From Sinorhizobium terangae (GTDB lineage: Bacteria; Pseudomonadota; Alphaproteobacteria; Rhizobiales; Rhizobiaceae), in the NCBI RefSeq assembly GCF_009601505.1, contig NZ_WITC01000057.1, positions 124,001-188,000 of the forward strand: DNA of 64,000 bases, read 5' to 3'. Shown in pieces: positions 26,155 to 35,563 of this stretch; within the stretch, counting starts at the first letter, position 1, and the number at the start of each line of letters is the position of its first letter. The notes beneath the pieces were generated by a model that saw only the letters and a program-made list of their open reading frames with translations, was not told the DNA's origin and made no database searches. The translations under genes were made by a program, and so were the position numbers.

Positions 26155-26964
26155 TCAGCATTGGACAGGCGGAGCGGTGGACATGTCCGCCCAGGCGATG
26201 AAATGCGGGTTTGCAAAGTCGCTATCGCTGTCCTGCCTCGTCTTGCCATAGAGCAGGCGCGAGCCATCCAACCGCACCACCGATCCGCCCGCGGCCTTCA
26301 GCACCGCATCGCCGGCCGCCGTGTCCCACTCCATCGTTCGGCCAAAACGCGGATAGACGTCGGCCTTGCCTTCGGCGAGCAGGCAGAACTTCAGCGAAGA
26401 CCCGACCGACGCAAAGTCGGTCACGCCGTGACCGGCTAGGAACGCCTCGGTCTCGAAACTTCCGTGCGAGCGGCTGGCAACGGCTGTCAGCGCGGCGCCG
26501 CGCGTCCGCACCCGGATCGCCTGCCTCTGCTCGACCTTCCAATCTTGGCAAAGGAGAAGCTTTTGCGCCCGGCCAGCATCGGCGACATAGGCGCAGCGCT
26601 GCGCAGGCGCATAGACTATGCCCGCGATCGGCACATTCCCCTCGATGAGAGCGATGTTGACGGTGAAGTCGTTGCGTCGGTTGATGAACTCCTTCGTCCC
26701 GTCGAGCGGGTCGACCAGAAAGAAGCAGCCGCTGCTGATGTCGGGAACGCGACCCGACGCCACCGCCTCTTCGGCAACGACGGGAGTGTGCGGAAAGGCG
26801 GCCGCCAGCCTGTCGAGGATGATGGCTTCGGCTCGTTCGTCCGCCTCGGTGACGGGCGACTGGTCGTCCTTGTAGGAAACATTGGGGCCGGCGTCATAAA
26901 CATCGAGAATCGCCGCTCCGGCGTCGAGCGCAATGCGTTCAAGCACTTCGCAAAGGGGCGTCAT
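26155..26964 (-). CDS. cysQ: 3'(2'),5'-bisphosphate nucleotidase CysQ
   Basis: 269 residues of the inositol-monophosphatase superfamily. Metal ligands are visible as EE at 65-66, DPLDGTKEF at 85-93 and [11 protein letters not shown] near residue 210. CysQ turns PAP into AMP plus phosphate, removing the inhibitory by-product of sulfotransferases and PAPS reductase. The gene overlaps cysN/C by four bases (26961-26964), so PAP disposal is made together with PAPS synthesis, as expected if the PAPS is used for sulfation. Confidence 0.93.
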   Translation of the reverse strand: MTPLCEVLERIALDAGAAILDVYDAGPNVSYKDDQSPVTEADERAEAIILDRLAAAFPHTPVVAEEAVASGRVPDISSGCFFLVDPLDGTKEFINRRNDFTVNIALIEGNVPIAGIVYAPAQRCAYVADAGRAQKLLLCQDWKVEQRQAIRVRTRGAALTAVASRSHGSFETEAFLAGHGVTDFASVGSSLKFCLLAEGKADVYPRFGRTMEWDTAAGDAVLKAAGGSVVRLDGSRLLYGKTRQDSDSDFANPHFIAWADMSTAPPVQC

Positions 26965-28862
26965 TTGTCCTCCATCAGCCGGTCGAGGAATTCCTCGATC
27001 TCAAGCGCCAGATCGATCGGCTCATGGCCGACCGTCCGCAGATGCAATTCCGGATTCTCCGGGGCCTCATAGGGCGAGGACACGCCGGTGAAGTTCGCGA
27101 TCTTGCCGGCGAGTGCCTTCTCGTAGAGCCCTTTCGGATCGCGCCGCGCACACTCATCGAGCGGGGTATCGACGAATATCTCGATGAACTCGCGCTCGTC
27201 CATCAGTTCTCGCGCCATGCGGCGTTCGTCGCGGAACGGAGAAATGAAGGAGACGAGCACGATCAGGCCGGCATCGGCCATGAGTTTGGCGACCTCGGCC
27301 ACGCGACGAATGTTCTCGACGCGATCCTCCTCGGTAAAGCCGAGGTCCCGATTGAGCCCGTGGCGCACGTTGTCGCCGTCGAGCAGATAGGTGTGCTTGC
27401 CGCGCGCATGCAGGATCCGGTCCAGCGTGTTCGCGATCGTCGACTTGCCGGAGCCCGAAAGGCCGGTGAACCAAAGCACGGCAGGGCGCTGGTTCTTCAT
27501 CGCGCTGCGCGCGCCCTTGTTCACCTCGAGCGCATGCCAATGAACGTTGTCGGCGCGGCGCAGCGGGAAGTCGATCATCCCGGCGCCGACGGTTGCGTTC
27601 GTCACCCGGTCGACAAAGATGAAATTGCCTGTCGACCGGTTGTCCTTGTAGGCATCGAAGGCGATCGGCGTCTGCGTCGAGATGTTGCACACGCCCACTT
27701 CGTTCATCTGCAGCGACTTCGCCGCCTCGCGGATGAAGCTGTTGATGTTGACCTGGTGCTTGAGCGTCGTGACCGTCGCGCTGACGCTGTCGGTCTCGGT
27801 CCTGAGGATATAGCTGCGCCCGGGCATCATCGCATTGGCGTCGAACCAGATAACATGCGCCTGGAACTGGTCCGCCACGAATGGTCGCGAGCCGGGGGCG
27901 ACGAGCATGTTGCCGCGCGAGGCGTCGACTTCGTCCGAAAGCATGAGCGTTACAGCCTCGCCCTCCCCCGCCGTCTTGAGGTTGCCGTCATAGGTGACGA
28001 TCGCCTTGACCGATGAGCGTTGCCCGGATTTCGCGACGACCACCGGATCGCCGACCGAGATCCTGCCGGACGCAACCTGTCCGGCATAGCCGCGGAAATC
28101 CGCATTCGGCCGCATGACCATTTGGACCGGGAAACGGAACGGCTTCTCCCGATCGGTCGGGTCGAGTTCAACCGTCTCCAGATAATCAAGCAGAGCCGGC
28201 CCCTTGTACCAGGGCGTGTTCGCGGAAGCCGAGATGACATTGTCGCCGTAACGGGCGGAAATTGGGATCGGCCGGATACTGGCAAAGCCGAGTTCCTTGG
28301 CAAAGACCAGGTAGTCTTCGACGATCTCGTCGAATACCTGCTGGCGGAAATCGACCAGGTCGATCTTGTTGACCGCCAGCACGACATGCCGGATGCCGAG
28401 CAGCGAGGCGATATATGAATGGCGCCGCGTCTGCTGCAGAATACCCTGGCGGCTGTCGATCAGGATGATGGCGAGATCCGCGGTCGAAGCGCCGGTCACC
28501 ATGTTGCGCGTATATTCCTCGTGGCCGGGCGTATCGGCGACGATGAACTTGCGCTTCGACGTGGCGAAATAGCGGTAGGCGACATCAATTGTGATGCCCT
28601 GTTCACGTTCGGCCTCGAGCCCATCGAGAAGCAGGGCCAGATCGATCTCCTTCCCGTTGGCGGCGCCTGGACTGCCCACGCGGCCGAGATTTGCCAACTG
28701 ATCCTCGAAGATCAGCTTCGCATCGTAAAGCAAGCGTCCGATCAGGGTCGACTTGCCGTCGTCGACAGAGCCGCAGGTGATGAATCTCAGGATCGACTTG
28801 TTGTCGTGCTCGGCCAGATGCGCCTCGATGTCATGCGGCGGCATGGTTTGAAGATACGACAT
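26961..28862 (-). CDS. cysN: Bifunctional sulfate adenylyltransferase subunit 1 / adenylylsulfate kinase (CysN/C, NodQ-like)
   Basis: 633 residues. The N-terminal GTPase half has the P-loop GSVDDGKST at 31-39 and [14 protein letters not shown], followed by EF-Tu-like beta domains. The C-terminal APS kinase half from about residue 455 has the P-loop GLSGSGKST (Lys473) and a [17 protein letters not shown] segment. CysN drives the CysD reaction by GTP hydrolysis to make APS, and the kinase half turns APS into PAPS. Fused proteins of this type are NodQ in Sinorhizobium, where PAPS serves Nod-factor or LPS/K-antigen sulfation. It overlaps cysD by one base. Housekeeping cysN and nodQ cannot be separated on sequence alone. 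Confidence 0.95.
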   Translation of the reverse strand: MSYLQTMPPHDIEAHLAEHDNKSILRFITCGSVDDGKSTLIGRLLYDAKLIFEDQLANLGRVGSPGAANGKEIDLALLLDGLEAEREQGITIDVAYRYFATSKRKFIVADTPGHEEYTRNMVTGASTADLAIILIDSRQGILQQTRRHSYIASLLGIRHVVLAVNKIDLVDFRQQVFDEIVEDYLVFAKELGFASIRPIPISARYGDNVISASANTPWYKGPALLDYLETVELDPTDREKPFRFPVQMVMRPNADFRGYAGQVASGRISVGDPVVVAKSGQRSSVKAIVTYDGNLKTAGEGEAVTLMLSDEVDASRGNMLVAPGSRPFVADQFQAHVIWFDANAMMPGRSYILRTETDSVSATVTTLKHQVNINSFIREAAKSLQMNEVGVCNISTQTPIAFDAYKDNRSTGNFIFVDRVTNATVGAGMIDFPLRRADNVHWHALEVNKGARSAMKNQRPAVLWFTGLSGSGKSTIANTLDRILHARGKHTYLLDGDNVRHGLNRDLGFTEEDRVENIRRVAEVAKLMADAGLIVLVSFISPFRDERRMARELMDEREFIEIFVDTPLDECARRDPKGLYEKALAGKIANFTGVSSPYEAPENPELHLRTVGHEPIDLALEIEEFLDRLMEDK

Positions 28863-29761
28863 CAGAAGTACCCCTCCCGCTTCTTTTTCTCCATCGCCCC
28901 GACCTCGTCCGTGTCGATCAGGCGACTCTGCCGTTCGGACGTGCGAACCGTCAGCATTTCCCGCAATATGTCCGGAAGCGTGGCAGCCTCGGATTCAACC
29001 GCCCCGGTCAGTGGATAGCAGCCAAGCGTGCGGAAACGCACTAGGCGCTCCTCGACCGCCTCGTCGGGCTGGATCGGCATGCGGTGATCATCCACCATGA
29101 TCAGCATGCCGTCGCGCTTCACCACCGGCCGCCGGGCTGCGAAATAGAGCGGCACGATCGGTATGTTCTCGCGCAGGATATACTGCCAGATGTCGAACTC
29201 GGTCCAATTGGAAAGCGGGAAGACCCGCATCGTCTCGCCCTGGCCGACCCGCGTGTTGTAGGTCTTCCACATCTCGGGGCGCTGGCGCTTGGGGTCCCAG
29301 CCGTGCTGGGCGCTGCGGATGGAGAAGATGCGCTCCTTGGCCCGCGACTTCTCCTCGTCGCGCCGTGCTCCTGCGAGCGCCGCGTCGAACCCGTATTTCT
29401 CCAGCGCCTGCCTGAGCGCCATCGTCTTCATGACGTGGGTATGGATATTGGATCCGTGCGTGAACGGCCCAATGCCCTGATCGATCCCGTCCTGATTGAC
29501 ATGCACCAGAAGGTTGAACCCAAGCTCGCGTGCCATCCGGTCGCGAAACTCGATCATCTCCCGGAACTTCCATTTGGTGTCCACATGGAGAAAGGGAAAG
29601 GGCGGCTTGGCCGGATAGAACGCCTTCATCGCCAAGTGCAGCAAGACCGATGAGTCCTTGCCAATGGAGTAAAGCACGACCGGGTTGGAAAACGTTGCAA
29701 CGACTTCTCGAATAACATGAATTGCTTCGGCTTCAAGCCGCCGAAGATGGGGAAGAGACAT
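28862..29761 (-). CDS. cysD: Sulfate adenylyltransferase subunit 2 (CysD, NodP-like)
   Basis: 299 residues of the PAPS-reductase/ATP-PPase superfamily with the PP-loop [13 protein letters not shown] at 32-44, [13 protein letters not shown] and an [16 protein letters not shown] segment, full length for CysD. It binds ATP and sulfate and, with CysN, forms APS in the cytosol. First gene of the cysD-cysN/C-cysQ operon. The start has AGAGGGA upstream. An AT-rich probable promoter and a 12-bp palindrome lie further upstream. Confidence 0.95.
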   Translation of the reverse strand: MSLPHLRRLEAEAIHVIREVVATFSNPVVLYSIGKDSSVLLHLAMKAFYPAKPPFPFLHVDTKWKFREMIEFRDRMARELGFNLLVHVNQDGIDQGIGPFTHGSNIHTHVMKTMALRQALEKYGFDAALAGARRDEEKSRAKERIFSIRSAQHGWDPKRQRPEMWKTYNTRVGQGETMRVFPLSNWTEFDIWQYILRENIPIVPLYFAARRPVVKRDGMLIMVDDHRMPIQPDEAVEERLVRFRTLGCYPLTGAVESEAATLPDILREMLTVRTSERQSRLIDTDEVGAMEKKKREGYF

Positions 29762-29983
29762 GTCGCAATCCCTCTGATTTTAAATAATATAAATTCTTGT
29801 ATGCGATAAAAAAGTTGCCGCCGCCACGGGTTTGCAGGCGCGACCAAATAATGAGTCCAGCAGATAAACATTGTCCCGCCGACTAGGCGGCATTTAAGCG
29901 CCATATTGCTATTATTTCAAGTAATAATAGCAATCCTGCTCTTCGCGAGGCGGGTGCGAGACGTCGGCCTCGTCCTGTTCCAG
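29762..29983. promoter_or_regulatory. Promoter region of the cysD operon
   Basis: 222 bases between the ROK regulator stop and the cysD start. Bases about 29775-29815 are AT-rich, and on the minus strand form a likely promoter 15-60 bases upstream of the cysD ATG. A perfect inverted repeat at 29905-29934 is listed separately. Confidence 0.5.
29905..29934. repeat. Perfect 12-bp AT-rich inverted repeat (operator or weak terminator)
   Basis: Arms attgctattatt and aataatagcaat flank six bases (tcaagt). It lies 50 bases beyond the ROK stop and about 145 bases before cysD. The stem is weak for a terminator and has no T-run, so a regulator-binding site is at least as likely. Confidence 0.65.
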
Positions 29984-31219
29984 TCAGACCGCACCCGCCG
30001 TGCGTGTCTTCAGGATCGCGGAAAAACGAGGATCGAAAGTCCGGCTGATCGGCTCGGCAGCGGCACCGATGGCCACCGCCCAGGGATCCGTAAAGCCCAG
30101 TTGCAGGCGCGGCATGTTGCGTGCGCGATGCTCGGCGATCGAAGGCAGCAACGGATGGATGGCCTCGATCAGCAGGCGGGCGAGGCCCGGCGGCATGCCG
30201 CCACACAGGATGATGGTTTGCGGATCAAAAATGCTCTCCAGCGCCTGAACAGCCGCCCGCAGCTCGAAGGACACGTCGCCGACCCATGCGGTGACGCGTG
30301 CGTCCGGTGCGCCGGCGCTCTCGTCGATCCGGCAATAAAGATCGGGATCGGCGGGATCGAGACCAAGGATCTTGCTGAGCGATGCAATCGAAGCGCGGTG
30401 TTCGAGCGGGGCACGCTCAATGCCGGAAGCCGCGCGCGGCTGGCTCAAGATCATGCCGATCTCGCCGGCATTGCCGTTGGCGCCGCGATAGAGCTCGCCG
30501 TTGAGGATCAGCCCGGCCCCGAGGCCATAGCCAAGATAGATGCAGATCGCCTGATCGACCCCGTGCGCCGCGCCAACCATCTTCTCGGCCGTCGCGGCCG
30601 CGGCTGCATCGTTCTGCAAGCGCACGTCAAGACCGGTGCCAACTGACAGTGTTTCCAGGAGAGGGAAATTCTGCCAGGCCGCCATCATCCAGGGATCGTC
30701 AGCGTCCGCATCGATGCCGAACGGCCCGGGCATCGCCACGCCGAGGCCGACGAAGCGATCCTCGGATTCAGGCGCGATCGCCGCCAGGTCACGACGGGTC
30801 CTGGCGATCAAATCCAGGATGGTCTTAACTCCCGTCTCCGGGCCACCGGCAGGCAGGTTCGCCTCGCCCCGCGCGAGCACGGTGCCGACCAGATCGACCG
30901 CGATCGTACGCGTGACGTGCCGGTCGATCTGCAGGCCGATCGCGAAGGCGCCTTCGGGGACCAGACGATAGGGCGTTGACGGCTGCCCCCGGCCCCTGCG
31001 CACGGCGGCGAGGGACGTAACCAGGCCGTCGCTTTCGAGCTCCTCGATGATGTTTGAAACGGTCTGCTTGGTAAGCGCCGTCGCCCGCGCCAGATCGGCG
31101 CGCGACAATTGCCCATTCAACCGCAAGGCATCGATCATCACGCGGCGATTGTGCGCGCTGGTCCCCTCCTGATTGGTCCCGCTCTTGGCCCGGATGGAGC
31201 GCATCTCGTTCATCCACAA
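29984..31219 (-). CDS. ROK-family transcriptional repressor
   Basis: 411 residues. A winged-helix domain occupies about 25-85 (GQLSRADLARATALTKQTVSNIIEEL), followed by an actin/hexokinase-like ROK domain with VDLVGTVLARGE and GYGLGAGLILNGELYRGANGNAGEIG. The CxCGxxGC zinc motif that follows in many ROK proteins is absent here, replaced by a QPRAASGIERAPLEHRAS stretch. It is divergent from the sugar ABC operon and probably represses it, with the cognate sugar or its phosphate as inducer. The nearest ATG alternatives are residues 3 and 6. A palindrome at 31256-31276 is a candidate operator. Confidence 0.88.
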   Translation of the reverse strand: MWMNEMRSIRAKSGTNQEGTSAHNRRVMIDALRLNGQLSRADLARATALTKQTVSNIIEELESDGLVTSLAAVRRGRGQPSTPYRLVPEGAFAIGLQIDRHVTRTIAVDLVGTVLARGEANLPAGGPETGVKTILDLIARTRRDLAAIAPESEDRFVGLGVAMPGPFGIDADADDPWMMAAWQNFPLLETLSVGTGLDVRLQNDAAAAATAEKMVGAAHGVDQAICIYLGYGLGAGLILNGELYRGANGNAGEIGMILSQPRAASGIERAPLEHRASIASLSKILGLDPADPDLYCRIDESAGAPDARVTAWVGDVSFELRAAVQALESIFDPQTIILCGGMPPGLARLLIEAIHPLLPSIAEHRARNMPRLQLGFTDPWAVAIGAAAEPISRTFDPRFSAILKTRTAGAV

Positions 31220-31255
31220 ATCCCGCTTGACACTGTTAGAATATTGGCGAAGAAA

Positions 31256-31276
31256 TAAGTCAAGACAATTGACTTA
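31256..31276. promoter_or_regulatory. 8-bp inverted repeat, candidate ROK operator
   Basis: taagtcaa and ttgactta flank gacaa, 37 bases upstream of the regulator start and about 160 bases before the binding-protein gene. Position between divergent genes and the AT-rich palindrome fit a repressor site. No experiment is implied. Confidence 0.55.
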
Positions 31277-31438
31277 ATAGGAGGTCGCAAGAAACCTCGG
31301 GGGAACGAAGGCGGCGGTGCTATGCTGCCGCAAACGCTCCGATTGATTTGTCGACGGCCGCCGCGTTCGCGGCGGGGTTCACCGCATCCGGCGCGCCGAT
31401 GAGCGCCCGGAGCTGAAAGATCGGTTATGGAGGCAACA

Positions 31439-32677
31439 ATGTTGAAATCCACGCGCAACGCATTGCTTGGCGCCGCCCTTGTCGGAATATCCTTCAGCGA
31501 CCAGGCCTATGCGGAAACGACGCTGAACGCGCTATTCATGGCTCAGGCCGCCTATAGCGAGGCCGATGTCCGCGCCATGACGGAGGCCTTCACCAAGGCG
31601 AATCCGGATATAAAGGTCAACCTCGAATTCGTCCCCTATGAAGGGCTGCATGACAAGACCGTGCTGGCGCAGGGCTCCGGCGGCGGTTACGACGTCGTTC
31701 TCTTTGATGTCATCTGGCCGGCCGAATACGCCACCAACAAGGTGCTCGTCGATGTCACCGACCGCATCACCGACGAGATGAAGAAAGGCGTCCTGCCGGG
31801 CGCCTGGACCACGGTCGAATATGATGGCAAGCGCTATGGCATGCCGTGGATCCTCGACACCAAATATCTCTTCTACAACAAGGAGATCCTGGAAAAGGCC
31901 GGCATCACCGCACCACCGAAGACCTGGGACGAGCTTGCCGAACAGGCAAAGACGATCAAGGACAAGGGACTGCTCGCAACACCGATCGCCTGGAGCTGGT
32001 CGCAAGCCGAAGCCGCGATCTGCGATTACACGACGCTGGTCAGCGCCTATGGCGGCAAGTTCATCGACGGCGGCAAGCCCGCCTTTACCACCGGCGGCGG
32101 TCTCGATGCGCTGAACTACATGGTGACGAGCTACACCTCCGGGCTCACAAATCCGAACTCCAAGGAATTCCTTGAGGAGGATGTGCGCAAGGTGTTCCAG
32201 AACGGCGAGGCCGCCTTCGCGCTCAACTGGACCTATATGTACAGCCTTGCCAACGATCCCAAGGAAAGCAAGGTGGCCGGCAAGGTCGGCGTCGTGCCGG
32301 CTCCGGGCGTCGCCGGCAAGAGCGAGGTTTCGGCCGTCAACGGTTCGATGGGCCTCGGCATCACCTCGACCAGCCAGCATCCGGAAGAGGCATGGAAATA
32401 CATCGTCCACATGACCTCGCAGCCGACGCAGAACGCGTATGCGAAGCTCAGCCTGCCGATCTGGGCCTCGTCCTACGAGGACGCCAGCGTGACGAAAGGC
32501 CAGGAAGAGCTGATCGCGGCGGCCAAGCTTGGCCTCGCGGCCATGTATCCGCGGCCGACGACGCCGAAGTATCAGGAGCTTTCGACTGCCCTGCAACAGG
32601 CAATCCAGGAGGCGCTGCTCGGCCAGACTTCCGCCGAAGACGCCTTGAAGACGGCTGCCGAGAACAGCGGCCTCTGA
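31439..32677 (+). CDS. Sugar ABC transporter periplasmic binding protein
   Basis: 412 residues from the ATG at 31439. The earlier ATG at 31427 overlaps the GGAGG that serves as its ribosome binding site. The signal peptide is about 24 residues with a cleavage near AYA-E. The mature protein has the family 1 solute-binding layout: a VNLEFVPYEGLHDK segment, DVVLFDVIWPAEYA, PWILDTKYLFYNKEIL and a C-terminal FALNWTYMY/SAVNGSMGLGI region. It delivers a sugar or oligosaccharide to the two permeases downstream. A strong hairpin after the stop may raise its expression relative to the permeases. Confidence 0.92.
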   Translation: MLKSTRNALLGAALVGISFSDQAYAETTLNALFMAQAAYSEADVRAMTEAFTKANPDIKVNLEFVPYEGLHDKTVLAQGSGGGYDVVLFDVIWPAEYATNKVLVDVTDRITDEMKKGVLPGAWTTVEYDGKRYGMPWILDTKYLFYNKEILEKAGITAPPKTWDELAEQAKTIKDKGLLATPIAWSWSQAEAAICDYTTLVSAYGGKFIDGGKPAFTTGGGLDALNYMVTSYTSGLTNPNSKEFLEEDVRKVFQNGEAAFALNWTYMYSLANDPKESKVAGKVGVVPAPGVAGKSEVSAVNGSMGLGITSTSQHPEEAWKYIVHMTSQPTQNAYAKLSLPIWASSYEDASVTKGQEELIAAAKLGLAAMYPRPTTPKYQELSTALQQAIQEALLGQTSAEDALKTAAENSGL

Positions 32678-32687
32678 GAAGGCCAGC

Positions 32688-32720
32688 GTCACGTTCCGGG
32701 CCGGTCGCTCGGAACGTGAC
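32688..32720 (+). promoter_or_regulatory. 11-bp perfect stem-loop between binding-protein and permease genes
   Basis: gtcacgttccg and cggaacgtgac pair around an 11-base loop, ten bases past the binding-protein stop. No T-run follows. Such intercistronic hairpins stabilise the upstream mRNA or attenuate the downstream genes, giving an excess of binding protein. Confidence 0.7.
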
Positions 32721-32810
32721 CTACACCTGCGGCCTCCTGGAAGCCCTCGGCACAACCGAAACATATGAATCGCATGAAACGGCCCTGACGGCCGCAAGGG
32801 TCTTCATCCG

Positions 32811-33692
32811 ATGCCCGGTACCTGGATAACAACACGCGCGTGGCTCCTGATGCTGCCGCTGCTCGTGGTCATGATCGCCGTCATCGGCTGGCCATTGGTC
32901 GATACGGTGCGGCTCTCCTTCACCGATGCGAAACTCGTCGGCACTGCTGGCGGTTTCGTCGGCCTCGACAACTACGCAAAAATGGTCGGCGGGTCGAACT
33001 TCCAGCGGGCGCTGATCACAACCACATGGTTTGCGGTCGTGTCCGTCGCCGCCGAAATGGTGCTGGGCGTGCTCGCCGCGCTCCTGCTCAACCAGCAATT
33101 TCGCGGACGCACGGCGCTCAGAGCCTTGATGATCCTGCCTTGGGCGCTGCCGACGGTGGTCAACGCCACGCTCTGGCGGTTGATTTACAATCCGGAATAC
33201 GGCGCCCTCAATGCGGCGCTCACGCAGCTCGGCCTTCTCGACAGCTATCGCTCGTGGCTCGGCGAGCCAGGTCTGGCATTGGCGGCGCTGATCGTCGCCG
33301 ATTGCTGGAAGAATTTTCCGCTGGTGGCGCTGATCGCGCTCGCTGCACTTCAGGCGGTCCCCCGCGACATCGCTGCGGCTGCACTTGTCGACGGCGCGGG
33401 CCCGCTCAATCGCTTTCGCTACGTGATCATGCCCTATCTCGCAGGCCCGCTGCTGGTGGCGCTGGTGCTGCGCACGATCGAGGCCTTCAAGGTCTTCGAC
33501 ATCATCTGGGTGATGACGCGCGGCGGACCGGCAAACAGCACGCGCACGCTCTCGATCCTCGTCTATCAGGAGGCCTTCTCCTTCCAACGGGCGGGTTCCG
33601 GCGCATCGCTCGCGCTCATCGTCACGCTGCTCGTGACCATTCTCGCGGTTGCCTATGCGGCGCTGCTTCGCAAGGCGGCGGGAGCATCGTGA
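32811..33692 (+). CDS. Sugar ABC transporter permease (MalF/UgpA type)
   Basis: 293 residues with six predicted helices. The first is at about 10-30 and the cytoplasmic EAA-like loop reads AAALVDGAGPLNRFRYVIMP near residue 200, which docks on the ATPase encoded at 36.5 kb. It forms the inner-membrane channel with the second permease. Its stop TGA shares a base with the next start (TGATG), so the pair is translationally coupled. Confidence 0.92.
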   Translation: MPGTWITTRAWLLMLPLLVVMIAVIGWPLVDTVRLSFTDAKLVGTAGGFVGLDNYAKMVGGSNFQRALITTTWFAVVSVAAEMVLGVLAALLLNQQFRGRTALRALMILPWALPTVVNATLWRLIYNPEYGALNAALTQLGLLDSYRSWLGEPGLALAALIVADCWKNFPLVALIALAALQAVPRDIAAAALVDGAGPLNRFRYVIMPYLAGPLLVALVLRTIEAFKVFDIIWVMTRGGPANSTRTLSILVYQEAFSFQRAGSGASLALIVTLLVTILAVAYAALLRKAAGAS

Positions 33693-34537
33693 TGGAACGC
33701 CAGAACCGGCTCTTCACCGCCTTCGTCTATCTGAGCGCGCTGCTGCTTACGATCGTCATCCTGGCGCCACTCGCCTGGCTCTTCGTCATGAGCATCTCGT
33801 CGGCCGCCGACCTTGCCGCCAAGCCGCTCAACTGGTGGCCGGACGAGATCGATCTTTCGCGCTACCGCGCCCTGCTGTCGACGATCGAGAACAGCGCCGG
33901 CGCCGCCTTCGTCGCCTCGCTGCTCAACAGCCTGAAGGTCGCCGGCATGGCGACACTCGCCGCGGTTACCGTCGCCATTCCCGCCGCCTGGGCGGTGTCG
34001 CGCACGGCCACGGTCTCCTGGTCACTCTATGCGGTGATCGCCACCTATATGTTGCCGCCCGTCGCGCTCGCGGTGCCGCTCTATATGGGGCTTGCCTATT
34101 TCGGCCTGCTCAACTCGGTGTTCGGATTGGCGCTCGTCTATCTCACCATCCTCGCACCCTTCACCACCTGGCTCTTGAAATCGGGCTTCGATTCGATACC
34201 GAGGGAGATTGAAAGCGCCGCGATGATCGACGGCGCACGGCTCGACCAGATCCTGCGGCTGCTGACCCTTCCGCTTGCCGCCCCGGTGATGGCGACCTCC
34301 GCGCTCTTTGCCTTCCTGCTCGCCTGGGACGAATTCTTCTACGCGCTGCTCTTCACCTCCGACCTGCGCGCCAAGACGCTGACTGTCGCCATAGCGGACC
34401 TCGCCGGCGGCCATGTCTCCGACTACGGATTGATCGCCACCGCCGGTGTGCTTGCCGCCCTGCCCCCGGTGCTGATCGGTCTTGTCATGCAACGGGCCCT
34501 GATTTCCGGGCTCACCAGCGGCGGCGTCAAAGGATGA
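33692..34537 (+). CDS. Sugar ABC transporter permease (MalG/UgpE type)
   Basis: 281 residues from the ATG at 33692. The same frame stays open far upstream through the first permease gene, but that part is a shadow. Six hydrophobic helices are seen, with the EAA-like loop ESAAMIDGARLDQILRLLTLP in the second half and the FAFLLAWDEFFYALLFT segment typical of MalG-type partners. It pairs with the preceding permease. The next gene starts within its last four bases. Confidence 0.92.
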   Translation: MERQNRLFTAFVYLSALLLTIVILAPLAWLFVMSISSAADLAAKPLNWWPDEIDLSRYRALLSTIENSAGAAFVASLLNSLKVAGMATLAAVTVAIPAAWAVSRTATVSWSLYAVIATYMLPPVALAVPLYMGLAYFGLLNSVFGLALVYLTILAPFTTWLLKSGFDSIPREIESAAMIDGARLDQILRLLTLPLAAPVMATSALFAFLLAWDEFFYALLFTSDLRAKTLTVAIADLAGGHVSDYGLIATAGVLAALPPVLIGLVMQRALISGLTSGGVKG

Positions 34538-35559
34538 TCATGAAGGCTTCCAAGCAAAGGCCCGCCGGGCTCATCGCGATCGACAAGGAAATGGCGCGCC
34601 AGCATGCCGATGCCATCGCCTCCTATGAACAGTCGGCTGCTCTGGCGCGGAAAATTGCCGGGTCGCTGAGATCGACAGGCCGCCTCCTGCTCCTGGGCAT
34701 GGGCGGCTCGCATGCGGTCGGGCGCGCCGTCGAGCCGCTCTATCGGGCACTCGGCATCGAAGCCGTGGCAATCCCGCTTTCCGAACAGCTCGGCCAGCCG
34801 TTGCCAATCGAGGGGAAGACCATTCTCATCACCTCGCAATCGGGCGAAAGCGCCGAGGTGCTGCGCTGGTTCAAGGAGACCAATGGCGGCGCGGCCGATA
34901 CGTTCGGACTGACGCTGGAAGGCAATTCCTTTCTGGCGCGCACCGCGCCATCGCTCATCGGCGCCGGCGGCACGGAGCAGGCGTTTGCCGCGACCCGCAG
35001 CCTGACGATCAGTTTCGCGCTGCATCTTTCAGTCCTGGCCGCCCTCGGCGAGGATCCGGCCGGCGCGCTTCACGCACTTCGCGAGCCGGAAGCCCCGGCG
35101 ATCGACGAAGCGCTTGCCGCACTCGCCGGCGCGCGCGCGGTGGTCACCTCTGGCCGCAGGTTGCAGGGCCTTGCCGAGGCGATCGCGCTCGGACTTACCG
35201 AGCTGTCGCGCCTTCCCTGCTTCTCGCTAGAAGGCGGACAGCTTCGCCACGGCCCGATGGAAATGCTCGGCCCGCCTGTCGGGGTCGTACTCTTCCGCGC
35301 CAGCGACCCGACGGCAGGTCTCGTGGCCGCGATGGCGACTTCCGCTGCAGAAGCGGGCTCTCCCGTGATCGTCTTCGATGCTTCCGGCGAAGCGCCGGTC
35401 GAAGGAGTCGTGACCATCCGTTTCGAGCGCGCCGCAGGTCTGGCGGCCGTTTTCGCCATCCTGCCCGTCGCACAGTCGCTGATGCTCGCCTTCGCGGATG
35501 CGCGCGTCGACAATGCCGGCACCCCAGTGCGCTCCACCAAGATCACCCGGAGCGAATGA
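34534..35559 (+). CDS. SIS-domain sugar isomerase/deaminase/deglycase (GlmS/AgaS/FrlB-like)
   Basis: 341 residues containing two SIS domains, the first with LLLLGMGGSHAVGRAVEPL and ITSQSGESAEVL at about 45-105, the second from about 195. No glutaminase domain is present, so it is not GlmS itself. Relatives deaminate or isomerise amino-sugar phosphates or cleave fructoselysine-6-phosphate. The start overlaps the permease stop by four bases. ATG at 34540 is an alternative. Together with the PfkB kinase downstream it suggests uptake and phosphorylation of an amino-sugar or Amadori compound. Confidence 0.82.
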   Translation: MIMKASKQRPAGLIAIDKEMARQHADAIASYEQSAALARKIAGSLRSTGRLLLLGMGGSHAVGRAVEPLYRALGIEAVAIPLSEQLGQPLPIEGKTILITSQSGESAEVLRWFKETNGGAADTFGLTLEGNSFLARTAPSLIGAGGTEQAFAATRSLTISFALHLSVLAALGEDPAGALHALREPEAPAIDEALAALAGARAVVTSGRRLQGLAEAIALGLTELSRLPCFSLEGGQLRHGPMEMLGPPVGVVLFRASDPTAGLVAAMATSAAEAGSPVIVFDASGEAPVEGVVTIRFERAAGLAAVFAILPVAQSLMLAFADARVDNAGTPVRSTKITRSE

Positions 35560-35563
35560 CGCC

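Noticed and set aside
29762-29983. A nod box upstream of the nodP/nodQ-like genes
   Set aside because: No extended nod-box-like conserved stretch could be seen. Only the AT-rich promoter and the palindrome are present.
32840-33691. Upstream extension of the second permease frame through the first permease
   Set aside because: The extension is Arg-rich with no membrane helices. The TGATG junction at 33690 fixes the real start.
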